39,857 bases of DNA from JAUPVO01 sp964420875 (GTDB lineage Bacteria > Patescibacteriota > Minisyncoccia > Phycocordibacterales > UBA5272). Below are positions 14,790-21,335 of the stretch, piece by piece. A program made the translations under genes and the position numbers. The number at the start of each line of letters is the position of its first letter. Position 1 is the stretch's first letter. Under the pieces are notes generated by a model. That model ran no database searches. It saw only the letters and a program-made list of their open reading frames with translations, and was not told the origin of the DNA. The stretch covers positions 1 through 39,857 of the forward strand of contig CAYQUK010000004.1 in assembly GCA_964420875.1 (NCBI GenBank), in the 5' to 3' direction.

Positions 14790-16547
14790 ATGAAAAAGCT
14801 GTTTGTCATTTTGTTCCTGAGTATTCCAGGGCTTGCTTTCGGGCAGATCTTTGGAGGTTTTTTAGAGTCTTGGGTGGGGCATTCATTTGCATTACCAAGC
14901 ACTTGCCAAGGTGGGCGTGAAGTCACAGCTGTGACAGACGCCCTCAAGGCAAAGATGCGCGAGAGCGGTACTCTAGCAGCCCAGGTGGCCGTCGGATATC
15001 AAGGCCGTATTGTGATGAGTTGTGGTGTCGGTTATAACGACGCACTGACTCGTAGCAAATTGGCTGCGGACTCGACGGGTAAAAGTGTTATACGTATGGA
15101 GTCTGGCGTTACCGGACGTGCTGCCAGTAGGACAAAGCATTATGTGCTTGCTGCGATGAAAAAGGCTGGTATCGATACCAGTCAAAACTTGGCAGCCGCA
15201 TCCGGACTTACATCCTTCAACGGTGTGCTGATGTCTGGGTTTGCTACGTGTAGCATCGAGCAAGCTGTTAACGAGCGATGCCAAATCATACGCGAATTTG
15301 CGACAGCAGAACAAGTTGAGCAAAAAACTGGATGGAAACGTCCGTTCACGCCGGAGCAGCAGCTCCGTTATGAACTCGGACGGATACCATCTTTTACTCC
15401 CGGCACAGAAAACTACGTTTCGAGTGACTACTCCAATGTTGGCTATGGCCTACTTGGTGCAGTGCTAGAGCGTGCGACTGGCAAGAGTCTGATTGACTAC
15501 GTACACGAGACTGTCACAGGTCCCATTGGTGTCGCTGACGATGAGGTAAAAGTCGTCTTCGGCGGGTATCAGATGTGTTCAGATGGTAAATGGATCACTA
15601 TAAAAGGTGTGCAGCGTTGTCAAAATCTTGGCAGCGTTACGGCGGGTCGTGAACCTGGCGAGCCTTGGGCTGACAGCTTGTTTACATTCCCATCAGAATA
15701 CGATGGGGCGACTGTTTACGCTGGTAACGGTGGAGCAATTGAAAACTCTGGTGCAGCCTTCTCGTTTGTCGATACACCTCGTGCGGCGATCAAGATGATT
15801 TTCAACTACAATGCTGACGGCAGCGTACGCTCGCCACTCAGTCTCGCAGGTGGAGCATCAAAATCTGGCAATGTTACAGGTGGGTCGTCCATCGTTGCCC
15901 GCAACGGCGGATATGCTCTCTACTTGTATTTCAATCGTGAGTCGATCGACCCCAGCAATGGACAACGTATCAACTCCTCGGTTGCGAACACTTTGCTCGA
16001 CATCGTTAACGGTATCGACTGGTCGGTTTATTCCGACCTCGACACCGATACGTCGTCTCGCATCACAATGCAGACGTATTACCATGCTGGCCTTGATTAC
16101 TATTTCTTGGCCGGACCCATCTCCGCAGCAGTCTTGGACAATGTTCCGGGTTGGACGCGGCAGACGGGTGCAGGGGACAGCTTCACAGCTTGGGCCCCTG
16201 GCGTGAAGAAAAGCGTTTATCGATACTTTCACGAAGGAGAGAAGACGCACTTCTTTGGGACGTATAACGATGCAAAGTCTGTTACACGTTTCAATCCTCA
16301 GTTACCCCTAACACAGACAGATGGGTTCATTGGTTTCCGTTATGAGGCCATTGAGATGTCGGTTATACAGCCGAACATCTCGGCAGGAACATGTGAATCA
16401 GGAACTGTGCCTGTGTATCGTCTCTTCCGTGCGAAGAGCGCTACAAAGAGTGCAAATCATCGCTACACCACAGCCATCGCAACGTACAACGCAGCGATGG
16501 CAAATGGTTGGGCAGGTGAAGGGGTGGTGTTCTGCGGAGCGCAATAG
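14790..16547 (+). CDS. Secreted serine beta-lactamase/DD-peptidase-fold protein with DUF5648-like C-terminus
   Basis: A 585-aa exported protein (signal peptide 'MKKLFVILFLSIPGLAFG'). The N-terminal two-thirds matches the PF00144 beta-lactamase/penicillin-binding fold, with all three active-site motifs: S113-x-x-K116 in 'AASRTK', Y214-S-N216 in 'DYSNVGYGLLG', and K358-S-G in 'SKSGNVTGG'. The last ~180 residues contain lipase-associated/DUF5648-type repeats: 'YHAGLDYYFLAG', 'VYRYFHEGEKTHFFGTYND' and a final 'VYRLFRAK...NHRYTT...GWAGEGVVF'. The natural substrate is unknown; peptidoglycan stem peptides or ester bonds are likelier than beta-lactam drugs. The gene has a perfect Shine-Dalgarno sequence, its own promoter and terminator, and codon choice richer in C-ending codons and poorer in ATA than its neighbours, which suggests transfer. 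Confidence 0.85.
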   Translation: MKKLFVILFLSIPGLAFGQIFGGFLESWVGHSFALPSTCQGGREVTAVTDALKAKMRESGTLAAQVAVGYQGRIVMSCGVGYNDALTRSKLAADSTGKSVIRMESGVTGRAASRTKHYVLAAMKKAGIDTSQNLAAASGLTSFNGVLMSGFATCSIEQAVNERCQIIREFATAEQVEQKTGWKRPFTPEQQLRYELGRIPSFTPGTENYVSSDYSNVGYGLLGAVLERATGKSLIDYVHETVTGPIGVADDEVKVVFGGYQMCSDGKWITIKGVQRCQNLGSVTAGREPGEPWADSLFTFPSEYDGATVYAGNGGAIENSGAAFSFVDTPRAAIKMIFNYNADGSVRSPLSLAGGASKSGNVTGGSSIVARNGGYALYLYFNRESIDPSNGQRINSSVANTLLDIVNGIDWSVYSDLDTDTSSRITMQTYYHAGLDYYFLAGPISAAVLDNVPGWTRQTGAGDSFTAWAPGVKKSVYRYFHEGEKTHFFGTYNDAKSVTRFNPQLPLTQTDGFIGFRYEAIEMSVIQPNISAGTCESGTVPVYRLFRAKSATKSANHRYTTAIATYNAAMANGWAGEGVVFCGAQ

Positions 16548-16580
16548 CATAAGCTAGAGCGTAACCAGGACCTCACCTAC

Positions 16581-16618
16581 AAACGGCGGACTATCGCAAG
16601 ATAGCTCGCCGTTTTTTA
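16581..16618 (+). terminator. Rho-independent terminator of the beta-lactamase-fold gene
   Basis: Stem AAACGGCG / CGCCGTTT with an inner CTATC/GATAG stem capped by a GCAA tetraloop, followed by a T-run. Confidence 0.9.
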
Positions 16619-16671
16619 TTTGGTGTTTTTGTTAAAACAATCATTTTCTTGTATAATCAAAAAAGTGAACA

Positions 16672-17502
16672 ATGATAAAGAAAATGGAGAAAGTGATAGA
16701 AATAAAAGGCTTTAACAGTGGCCCCACTAATATGATAGTCGTCGGCACTCATGGTAATGAGGTGTGTGGGGTGGAGGCGATGAACGAAATATTACCTGAT
16801 CTAAAAATAGAAAATGGCACCGTGTATATTGCTTATGGTAACCCGAGAGCGATAGACAAGAATGTGAGATACACAGAAAAGAATTTGAATAGAATGTATC
16901 GTCCATCATCAGAAATGACTCAAGATGAACTTGATAGCTATGAATACAATAGGGCAGAATATTTGAAAGAGTATTTAAATAAATCAGAACATGTTTTGGA
17001 TGTTCATGCCAGTACGAACTCGAACAGCAAACCATTTATAATATGTGAAAGGAACGCAGAGTCAGTAACCAGTGTTCTACCTTTTAACTCTGTTGTGTAT
17101 GGGTTTGATGAGAACGAGCCAGGTGGGACTGATTATTATATGAATCTGATAGGTCGGGTTGGTATATGTGTTGAATGCGGATATTTGGGGGACCCGGCGT
17201 CCACAGAAACAGCCAAAGAAAGTATCCTTTCTTTTTTGAAAATATTGGGGCACGTAAGTGGTGAGCCAGCAACAAAAAATTTAAAACAAAATAAAATACA
17301 GGTCTATCAGAAATATTATAGTAAGACTGAGAGTTTTAAGCTTGGTAAAAAGTTTTCCGATTTTGAGATCGTAAAGGTTGGAGATGTCGTAGGTGTAGAT
17401 GGGGAGGAGGATGTTGTCTGCGATAGAGAGAGTATTATTCTTTTTGCCCACGATTCTGAAAAGGTTGGTAGCGAGTGTTTTTTGTTGGGAGAGTATTTAT
17501 AA
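16672..17502 (+). CDS. Aspartoacylase/succinylglutamate desuccinylase (AspA/AstE) family protein, copy 1
   Basis: A 276-aa zinc-dependent deacylase of the M14-like AspA/AstE superfamily. The zinc motif is H-G-N-E in 'VVGTHGNEVCG' near residue 25, the third ligand is the His of 'VLDVHAST', and 'NPRAIDKNVRYTEKNLNRMY' corresponds to the family's N-P-x-A and E-x-D/N-L-N-R substrate-binding segment. Family members remove acyl groups from amino acids such as N-acetylaspartate or N-succinylglutamate; the substrate here is unknown. The start could be the ATG at 16672 or the one at 16684 ('MEKVIEIKGF'). A TATAAT lies about 14 nt upstream of the first. The gene heads a group in which a GNAT acetyltransferase is followed by a second AspA/AstE paralogue. 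Confidence 0.85.
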   Translation: MIKKMEKVIEIKGFNSGPTNMIVVGTHGNEVCGVEAMNEILPDLKIENGTVYIAYGNPRAIDKNVRYTEKNLNRMYRPSSEMTQDELDSYEYNRAEYLKEYLNKSEHVLDVHASTNSNSKPFIICERNAESVTSVLPFNSVVYGFDENEPGGTDYYMNLIGRVGICVECGYLGDPASTETAKESILSFLKILGHVSGEPATKNLKQNKIQVYQKYYSKTESFKLGKKFSDFEIVKVGDVVGVDGEEDVVCDRESIILFAHDSEKVGSECFLLGEYL

Positions 17503-17545
17503 AAAAATGCTGAACACCTCTCTTTAATTAATGTTAAATAATAAT

Positions 17546-18091
17546 ATGACCTTCGAATTAAAAATCAACGAAAAACTTTCTTTAAAACTTCGTCAATCAG
17601 AGGACGCAGAAGAAATGTTTTTATTGACTGACAAAAATCGTGAACATTTGCACCCATGGTTACCATGGGTTGATGTTACATTAGTAGTGGAAGACACAAG
17701 AAGGTTTATTGAGAAATGCAAGGAAAAATTTGAAAAGAAAGAAGCGGCAGATTTTGGTATTTGTTATGAAGGTAAATGGATAGGGTCTATGGGTTTTCAT
17801 ACTATTAACAATGTTGATGAATGGGCAGAGATCGGGTATTGGATAGATAAAGATTTTGAGGGTAGGGGTATCATGACAGAGTGTGTAGAGGCGATAATAA
17901 AATATGGATTTGAGGATTTAAATTTGCATCGCATACAGATCAAGTGTGATTCGTTTAATATTAGAAGTAAGGCTCTGCCAGAAAAGTTAGGATTTAAACT
18001 CGAGGGAGTGTTGAGAGAAAGTAATAAGTCTGAGAACACTTTTTCTGATGAGTTAGTTTTTGGTGTATTAAAGAGTGAGTGGGCGAGATAG
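17546..18091 (+). CDS. GNAT family N-acetyltransferase (RimJ/RimL-like)
   Basis: A 181-aa acetyltransferase that resembles ribosomal-protein acetyltransferases RimL/YdaF: 'LRQSEDAEEMFLLTDKNREHLHPWLPWVD' opening (the conserved parts are the R-x-x-D-A-E and HL-x-x-W-L-x-W elements), 'IGSMGFH' in beta-4, 'EIGYWIDKDFEGRGIMTEC' with the acetyl-CoA-binding D-x-x-G-x-G-x-M segment, and 'HRIQIKCDSFNIRSKALPEKLGF'. It likely transfers acetyl groups to an amine; the substrate is unknown. An earlier ATG at 17531 is in frame, but the ATG at 17546 lies 6 nt after a TTAAAT box, the spacing used by other genes here. It lies between two AspA/AstE-type deacylase genes, an arrangement that suggests opposing acylation and deacylation. 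Confidence 0.85.
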   Translation: MTFELKINEKLSLKLRQSEDAEEMFLLTDKNREHLHPWLPWVDVTLVVEDTRRFIEKCKEKFEKKEAADFGICYEGKWIGSMGFHTINNVDEWAEIGYWIDKDFEGRGIMTECVEAIIKYGFEDLNLHRIQIKCDSFNIRSKALPEKLGFKLEGVLRESNKSENTFSDELVFGVLKSEWAR

Positions 18092-18135
18092 TCTATATGT
18101 CCTTTTGGCGTTAAACTATTCTAATATCATAAGAA

Positions 18136-18915
18136 ATGAACACTAAAAAGATTGTTATCGTCGGATCGACACACGGACATGAGAGACTCGGTCTTTTTGT
18201 GATTGAGAAATTAAAAACTTTAAATATAAAATCAGATAATTTGGAGTTTGTGGTAGGTAACCCAGTTGCCTCGAAGAAAAATATTCCCTTTGTTGAAAAT
18301 GATCTTAACAGAGTGTTCCCAGGAAAGGAGCGCGGGACATATGAGGAGATGCGCGCTTTTGAGCTTTCTAAAAAGATAGTCGTGGCTGACATTGTAATAG
18401 ACATACACTCAACAAAAACCACCGATCTAGGCGATCAATCAATGGTGATTGTAACTAAATATGATACAGCAACAAAAGAATTGCTTGAGGTGTTCAAGCC
18501 GCCAAAAGTTTTGCATATGAAATACAAATCAGACAATGCGTTAATATCCCAAGCTAAAGTTGGTATTGCTTTTGAATATGGTAAAGATGATAGTGAACCG
18601 GTCCTGATGGCTGTGTTATATGACATAACTCAAATTTTATTGCATTACGACCTTGTTGAGACGAATCTATTTGAGAATCCTAGAGAAATAAAATCTACAG
18701 AAACATACGAAGTGTTTGACGTGTATAAAAAAGAATTTATTGATGGGTATATATTGGATAAAGATGTTTTGAATTTTGTTTTAGTTAAAAAAGATTCCAT
18801 CGTCTGCCTCACAGATGAAGGGGAAGAAGTTCGTGCAGAGGAAGATTTTTATCCTATATTATTTGGTAATAACAGATATACGGACATACTAGGATTTAGG
18901 GCGAGAAAAATCTAA
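18136..18915 (+). CDS. Aspartoacylase/succinylglutamate desuccinylase (AspA/AstE) family protein, copy 2
   Basis: A 259-aa paralogue of the gene at 16672. It has the metal motif H-G-H-E in 'VGSTHGHERLG' (about residues 13-16), 'VGNPVASKKNIPFVENDLNR' (N-P-x-A and E-N-D-L-N-R) and the third ligand in 'VIDIHSTKT'. Its spacing and motifs resemble aspartoacylase more closely than copy 1 does ('DIHST' and 'NDLNRVFPG' are typical). Likely a cytoplasmic zinc hydrolase that removes an acyl group from an amino acid; the substrate is unknown. A TAATAT box lies 8 nt before the ATG and no Shine-Dalgarno sequence is visible. It is followed by a hairpin shared with the convergent 68-aa gene. Confidence 0.85.
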   Translation: MNTKKIVIVGSTHGHERLGLFVIEKLKTLNIKSDNLEFVVGNPVASKKNIPFVENDLNRVFPGKERGTYEEMRAFELSKKIVVADIVIDIHSTKTTDLGDQSMVIVTKYDTATKELLEVFKPPKVLHMKYKSDNALISQAKVGIAFEYGKDDSEPVLMAVLYDITQILLHYDLVETNLFENPREIKSTETYEVFDVYKKEFIDGYILDKDVLNFVLVKKDSIVCLTDEGEEVRAEEDFYPILFGNNRYTDILGFRARKI

Positions 18916-18923
18916 CAAATAAA

Positions 18924-18947
18924 AAAGCCGGAACGAATTCCGGCTTT
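18924..18947. terminator. Bidirectional rho-independent terminator
   Basis: A 10-bp stem AAAGCCGGAA/TTCCGGCTTT with a CGAA loop between the plus-strand AspA/AstE gene and the minus-strand 68-aa gene. Confidence 0.85.
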
Positions 18948-18973
18948 AGGGGGGGGTGCGACACATTGCTGTG

Positions 18974-19180
18974 TCACTTTTTGTTTTTCTGCTGTTTGCG
19001 CAGGTTGTCAGCTACGGAGCCGAACGCTGCGATGCCAGCGTCAGTCATGACGTCTGCATAGATCGGGTTGAACCCTTTCAGGTTTTTCCAGAGCGTATAC
19101 AATGTAATCAGGACTACAGCCCCAAGCATTATTCCGCCAGGAACTGTGGTGAAGAGAGCTTTAAAGATCAAAGAACCCAT
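18974..19180 (-). CDS. Small single-helix membrane protein, unknown function
   Basis: A 68-aa protein with one clear hydrophobic segment ('PGGIMLGAVVLITLYTLW', about residues 14-31) and a basic C-terminal end 'LRKQQKNKK'. I do not recognise a family. It has a good promoter (TTGACA, 17-nt spacer, TATAGT; 19247-19219), a leader of about 30 nt with AAGG about 10 nt before the ATG, and a terminator. It is transcribed divergently from the secreted orphan gene at 19350; the two -35 boxes sit on the arms of an inverted repeat, so they may be co-regulated. Confidence 0.65.
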   Translation of the reverse strand: MGSLIFKALFTTVPGGIMLGAVVLITLYTLWKNLKGFNPIYADVMTDAGIAAFGSVADNLRKQQKNKK

Positions 19181-19218
19181 GATTTTGTAACCTTTTTGAA
19201 CAATTTAACGATATTTAT

Positions 19219-19247
19219 ACTATACACCCTTTTTATGTATTTGTCAA
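19219..19247 (-). promoter_or_regulatory. Promoter of the 68-aa membrane protein gene
   Basis: TTGACA (19247-19242), a 17-nt spacer and TATAGT (19224-19219) on the minus strand. Confidence 0.7.
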
Positions 19248-19262
19248 GTATAAGCTTGACAA
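19241..19262. repeat. Inverted repeat joining two divergent -35 boxes (possible operator)
   Basis: TTGTCAAG, a 6-nt TATAAG spacer, then CTTGACAA: a perfect 8-bp inverted repeat. Each arm contains the -35 hexamer of one of two divergent promoters, so one bound protein could block both. The repeat may also be only the by-product of two consensus -35 boxes facing away from each other. Confidence 0.5.
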
Positions 19263-19283
19263 AAGATTTGTTTCGTGTATACT
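19256..19283 (+). promoter_or_regulatory. Promoter of the secreted 141-aa protein gene
   Basis: TTGACA (19256-19261), a 16-nt spacer and TATACT (19278-19283), the same design as at 14729. The leader is about 60 nt and ends in AGGAG, 7-8 nt before the ATG at 19350. Confidence 0.75.
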
Positions 19284-19349
19284 TATATCAGTATCCAAAA
19301 GCTTTAAAAAGCTTGCGGACATGCACAATCAACACTTCAGGAGATATAC

Positions 19350-19775
19350 ATGAACACAGTATTTGGTTTCTCGCGCACTCAAGGCGCACTGTTCGTGGCA
19401 ATCGCAATCGCTCTCGCAGTTGCGCTCATGCCACAACCGGCACACTCGCAAGTGATTGCCGTACCGACGTTCAAGGCCCCAAGCCTTTGCTCTGGACAGT
19501 TGGCCGTGAACACAGTAGATGCAGCATTCTGCATCTACGAAAACACCACTGTCGATCTCGACAAGGTTGTCGTCTACTCGCCCGTGCCTCCAGCACGTGA
19601 TACGTGGATGACGAGTTGGCGCCCAACACAGATGGATGTCACCATTCTCTGTGTCGCCAAAACGCTCAAGGCTGATACGGAGCAATCCGCTCGCAACAAC
19701 TTGGCACCAAACATGCGAGTGGAACTCGTCACAGTACCGGCCATCTCCGGTCGCGCATGCTGGCTGGTCCAATAG
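19350..19775 (+). CDS. Small secreted protein, unknown function
   Basis: A 141-aa protein with an N-terminal signal peptide (hydrophobic 'ALFVAIAIALAVALMPQP', likely cut after 'AHS'). The mature part of about 105 residues has four cysteines ('SLCSG', 'AFCIY', 'ILCVAK', 'RACWLV'), which could form two disulfides outside the cell. I do not recognise the family. Strong Shine-Dalgarno sequence, own promoter and hairpin terminator; its codons end mostly in C or G with almost no ATA or AGA, unlike adjoining core genes. It may be recently acquired or strongly expressed. Confidence 0.75.
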   Translation: MNTVFGFSRTQGALFVAIAIALAVALMPQPAHSQVIAVPTFKAPSLCSGQLAVNTVDAAFCIYENTTVDLDKVVVYSPVPPARDTWMTSWRPTQMDVTILCVAKTLKADTEQSARNNLAPNMRVELVTVPAISGRACWLVQ

Positions 19776-19793
19776 GACCTCAGCCACGCAGCG

Positions 19794-19842
19794 AAACCGC
19801 GATTCTCTAATCCTGAAAAGGAAAAGAGGGTCGCGGTTTTTT
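19794..19842 (+). terminator. Rho-independent terminator of the secreted 141-aa gene
   Basis: AAACCGCGA/TCGCGGTTT outer stem, inner CTCT/AGAG and TCCT/AGGA stems with a GAAA tetraloop, followed by a long T-run. Confidence 0.85.
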
Positions 19843-19882
19843 TATTTGTTAAAATTTATTTTATCTTTATTCGTTGTCAAAA

Positions 19883-20557
19883 CTATTCGCAATCTTTTTT
19901 ATTTAAAATCTCGTCGCAATATCTGACGCACTCGTCGAATACATCTTCACGGCTCATACCACTGGTGTCTATATGATGACTATCTATCGTTAACCTTAGA
20001 GGGCTGTGTTCGCGATGCCTGTCTCTGTGATCACGCTCACGCATCATCTCCACTAGGGCTTCAAATGTTGTTAGACTATTTCTATCTGTCTCGTCTTTGT
20101 GTCTGCGTCTAGCGGCCTCCTCGGGAGAGACGTCTAAAAATATTTTGATGCAGGCATCAGGGAATACACAACTGGTCATGTCGCGACCTTCCGCAACTAG
20201 CCCTGGATCCTGTATCTGCGCACGCTGCAACTCAAATATGGCATCACGCAGTCCTATGTATGAGCTAATTTTTGAGGCCATCCTTCCGACACTTTCTTCG
20301 CTTATTTGCGGCCACACATCTACCCCGTCTATTATTACTTTTTCATCTATAAAAATAGGGGAGATATTTCTCCCCAGTTCTGATATTGCCTCGATGTCTT
20401 CTAATGCTATACCGCGTGTTGATGCGATGTATGCCACCAGTCTGTATATTGCGCCACTGTTTAGATAGTGGAAACCATAATGTTTTGCGAGTCTCCTGGC
20501 TATTGTCCCTTTACCGCTGGCTGATGGTCCGTCTATTGCGATAATTGGAATTTTCAT
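19883..20557 (-). CDS. cmk: Cytidylate kinase
   Basis: Cytidylate kinase phosphorylates CMP and dCMP with ATP in pyrimidine nucleotide recycling. The 224-aa product has the usual size: P-loop 'GPSASGKGT' at 10-18, 'YLNSGAIYRLVAYIA' (CMP-binding region, family pattern LD-S/T-GA-x-YR), 'RDMTSCVFPDA' ('EGRDM' replaces the usual EGRDI/M), 'KIFLDVSPEEAARRR' and 'DRHREHSPLR' (the family's R-D-x-x-R-x-x-x-P-L). Its -10 box TAAACT ends 6 nt before the ATG, so it too appears leaderless. Divergent from the L25 gene; the two -35 boxes are only 4 nt apart. Identification is secure. Confidence 0.95.
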   Translation of the reverse strand: MKIPIIAIDGPSASGKGTIARRLAKHYGFHYLNSGAIYRLVAYIASTRGIALEDIEAISELGRNISPIFIDEKVIIDGVDVWPQISEESVGRMASKISSYIGLRDAIFELQRAQIQDPGLVAEGRDMTSCVFPDACIKIFLDVSPEEAARRRHKDETDRNSLTTFEALVEMMRERDHRDRHREHSPLRLTIDSHHIDTSGMSREDVFDECVRYCDEILNKKDCE

Positions 20558-20563
20558 GTTTAA

Positions 20564-20591
20564 AGTTTAGCATGTGACGAGGTCTTGGCAA
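20564..20591 (-). promoter_or_regulatory. cmk promoter, leaderless
   Basis: TTGCCA (20591-20586), a 16-nt spacer and TAAACT (20569-20564) on the minus strand; the -10 box ends 6 nt before the cmk ATG. Confidence 0.65.
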
Positions 20592-20595
20592 ACCC

Positions 20596-20624
20596 TTGAA
20601 ATAAAGTCAGATATATAGTATTAT
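20596..20624 (+). promoter_or_regulatory. rplY promoter
   Basis: TTGAAA (20596-20601), a 17-nt spacer and TATTAT (20619-20624). The ATG at 20625 directly abuts the -10 box and would lie upstream of the transcription start, so the ATG at 20634 must be used. Confidence 0.75.
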
Positions 20625-20633
20625 ATGCCCACT

Positions 20634-21263
20634 ATGACACTCACATTAGATGTAAAGAAACGCCAAAAAGGCGAGAAGAAAGACGGGATGATACCTGCGG
20701 TTATGTATGGCTCACATGCTGCGTCTACTCCTATATTTATTGACGCTATTGCTTTTAAGAAAGCTTTGAAGGAGGCTGGAGAGTCAGCAATTATCAAGCT
20801 ATCTGGTGATGCTAATGAGAACGTTTTGATACAAGATGTACAGATGGACCCAGTAAAATATGTACCAGTACACGCTGATCTATACGTTGTTGAGAAGGGT
20901 CAAAAGGTTCACGTCGATGTGCCACTAGAGTTCGTTGGTGTTTCAAACGCTGTTAAGAATCTTGGAGCAAATCTTGTAAAAGTTATGCATACACTATCTG
21001 TTGAGGCAGAGGCCGCAAACTTGCCACACGCATTTGAGATTGACATAGCGAAACTTGAGGACCTAAGCAGCAACATAACAGTAGCTGACATAGTGTTACC
21101 AAGCGGAGTCACTCTTTATCATGTTACTCCAGAGGATGTGGTCGCTAGTGTTGTTGCTCAATCAACAGAGGACTTGTCAGAATCAGTAGTTGCTCCAGAC
21201 ATGGCAGCAATAGAGGTAGAGAAGAAAGGTAAGAAAGAAGAGGAAGAACCAGCTGCAGAGTAG
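20634..21263 (+). CDS. rplY: 50S ribosomal protein L25 (CTC/TL5 family)
   Basis: L25 binds 5S rRNA. This 209-aa form is the long CTC type: an N-terminal L25 domain ('LDVKKRQKGEKKDGMIPAVMYG', with the family's G-x-I/L-P-A-V-x-Y-G) followed by a C-terminal TL5 domain ('VHVDVPLEFVGVSNAVK', 'LPSGVTLYHVTPEDVVASVV') and an acidic/lysine tail 'KKGKKEEEEPAAE'. I start it at the ATG at 20634 because the upstream ATG (20625) touches the -10 box and cannot be in the transcript. At most about three leader bases are expected. A hairpin terminator follows. Confidence 0.93.
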   Translation: MTLTLDVKKRQKGEKKDGMIPAVMYGSHAASTPIFIDAIAFKKALKEAGESAIIKLSGDANENVLIQDVQMDPVKYVPVHADLYVVEKGQKVHVDVPLEFVGVSNAVKNLGANLVKVMHTLSVEAEAANLPHAFEIDIAKLEDLSSNITVADIVLPSGVTLYHVTPEDVVASVVAQSTEDLSESVVAPDMAAIEVEKKGKKEEEEPAAE

Positions 21264-21281
21264 TAGACACAAAGCAAAAAC

Positions 21282-21321
21282 AAAAAAGCCACACATTAGT
21301 CACATTATATGTGGCTTTTTT
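21282..21321 (+). terminator. Rho-independent terminator of rplY
   Basis: Stem AAAAAAGCCACA (21282-21293) with TGTGGCTTTTTT (21310-21321), 16-nt loop. The downstream hydrolase promoter (-10 at 21324) starts within its T-run. Confidence 0.85.
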
Positions 21322-21329
21322 GTTATAAT
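21321..21329 (+). promoter_or_regulatory. Extended -10 promoter of the murein hydrolase gene, leaderless
   Basis: TGT-TATAAT, a perfect extended -10 box ending 6 nt before the ATG at 21336. It overlaps the end of the preceding terminator's T-run. Confidence 0.75.
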
Positions 21330-21335
21330 ATACAC

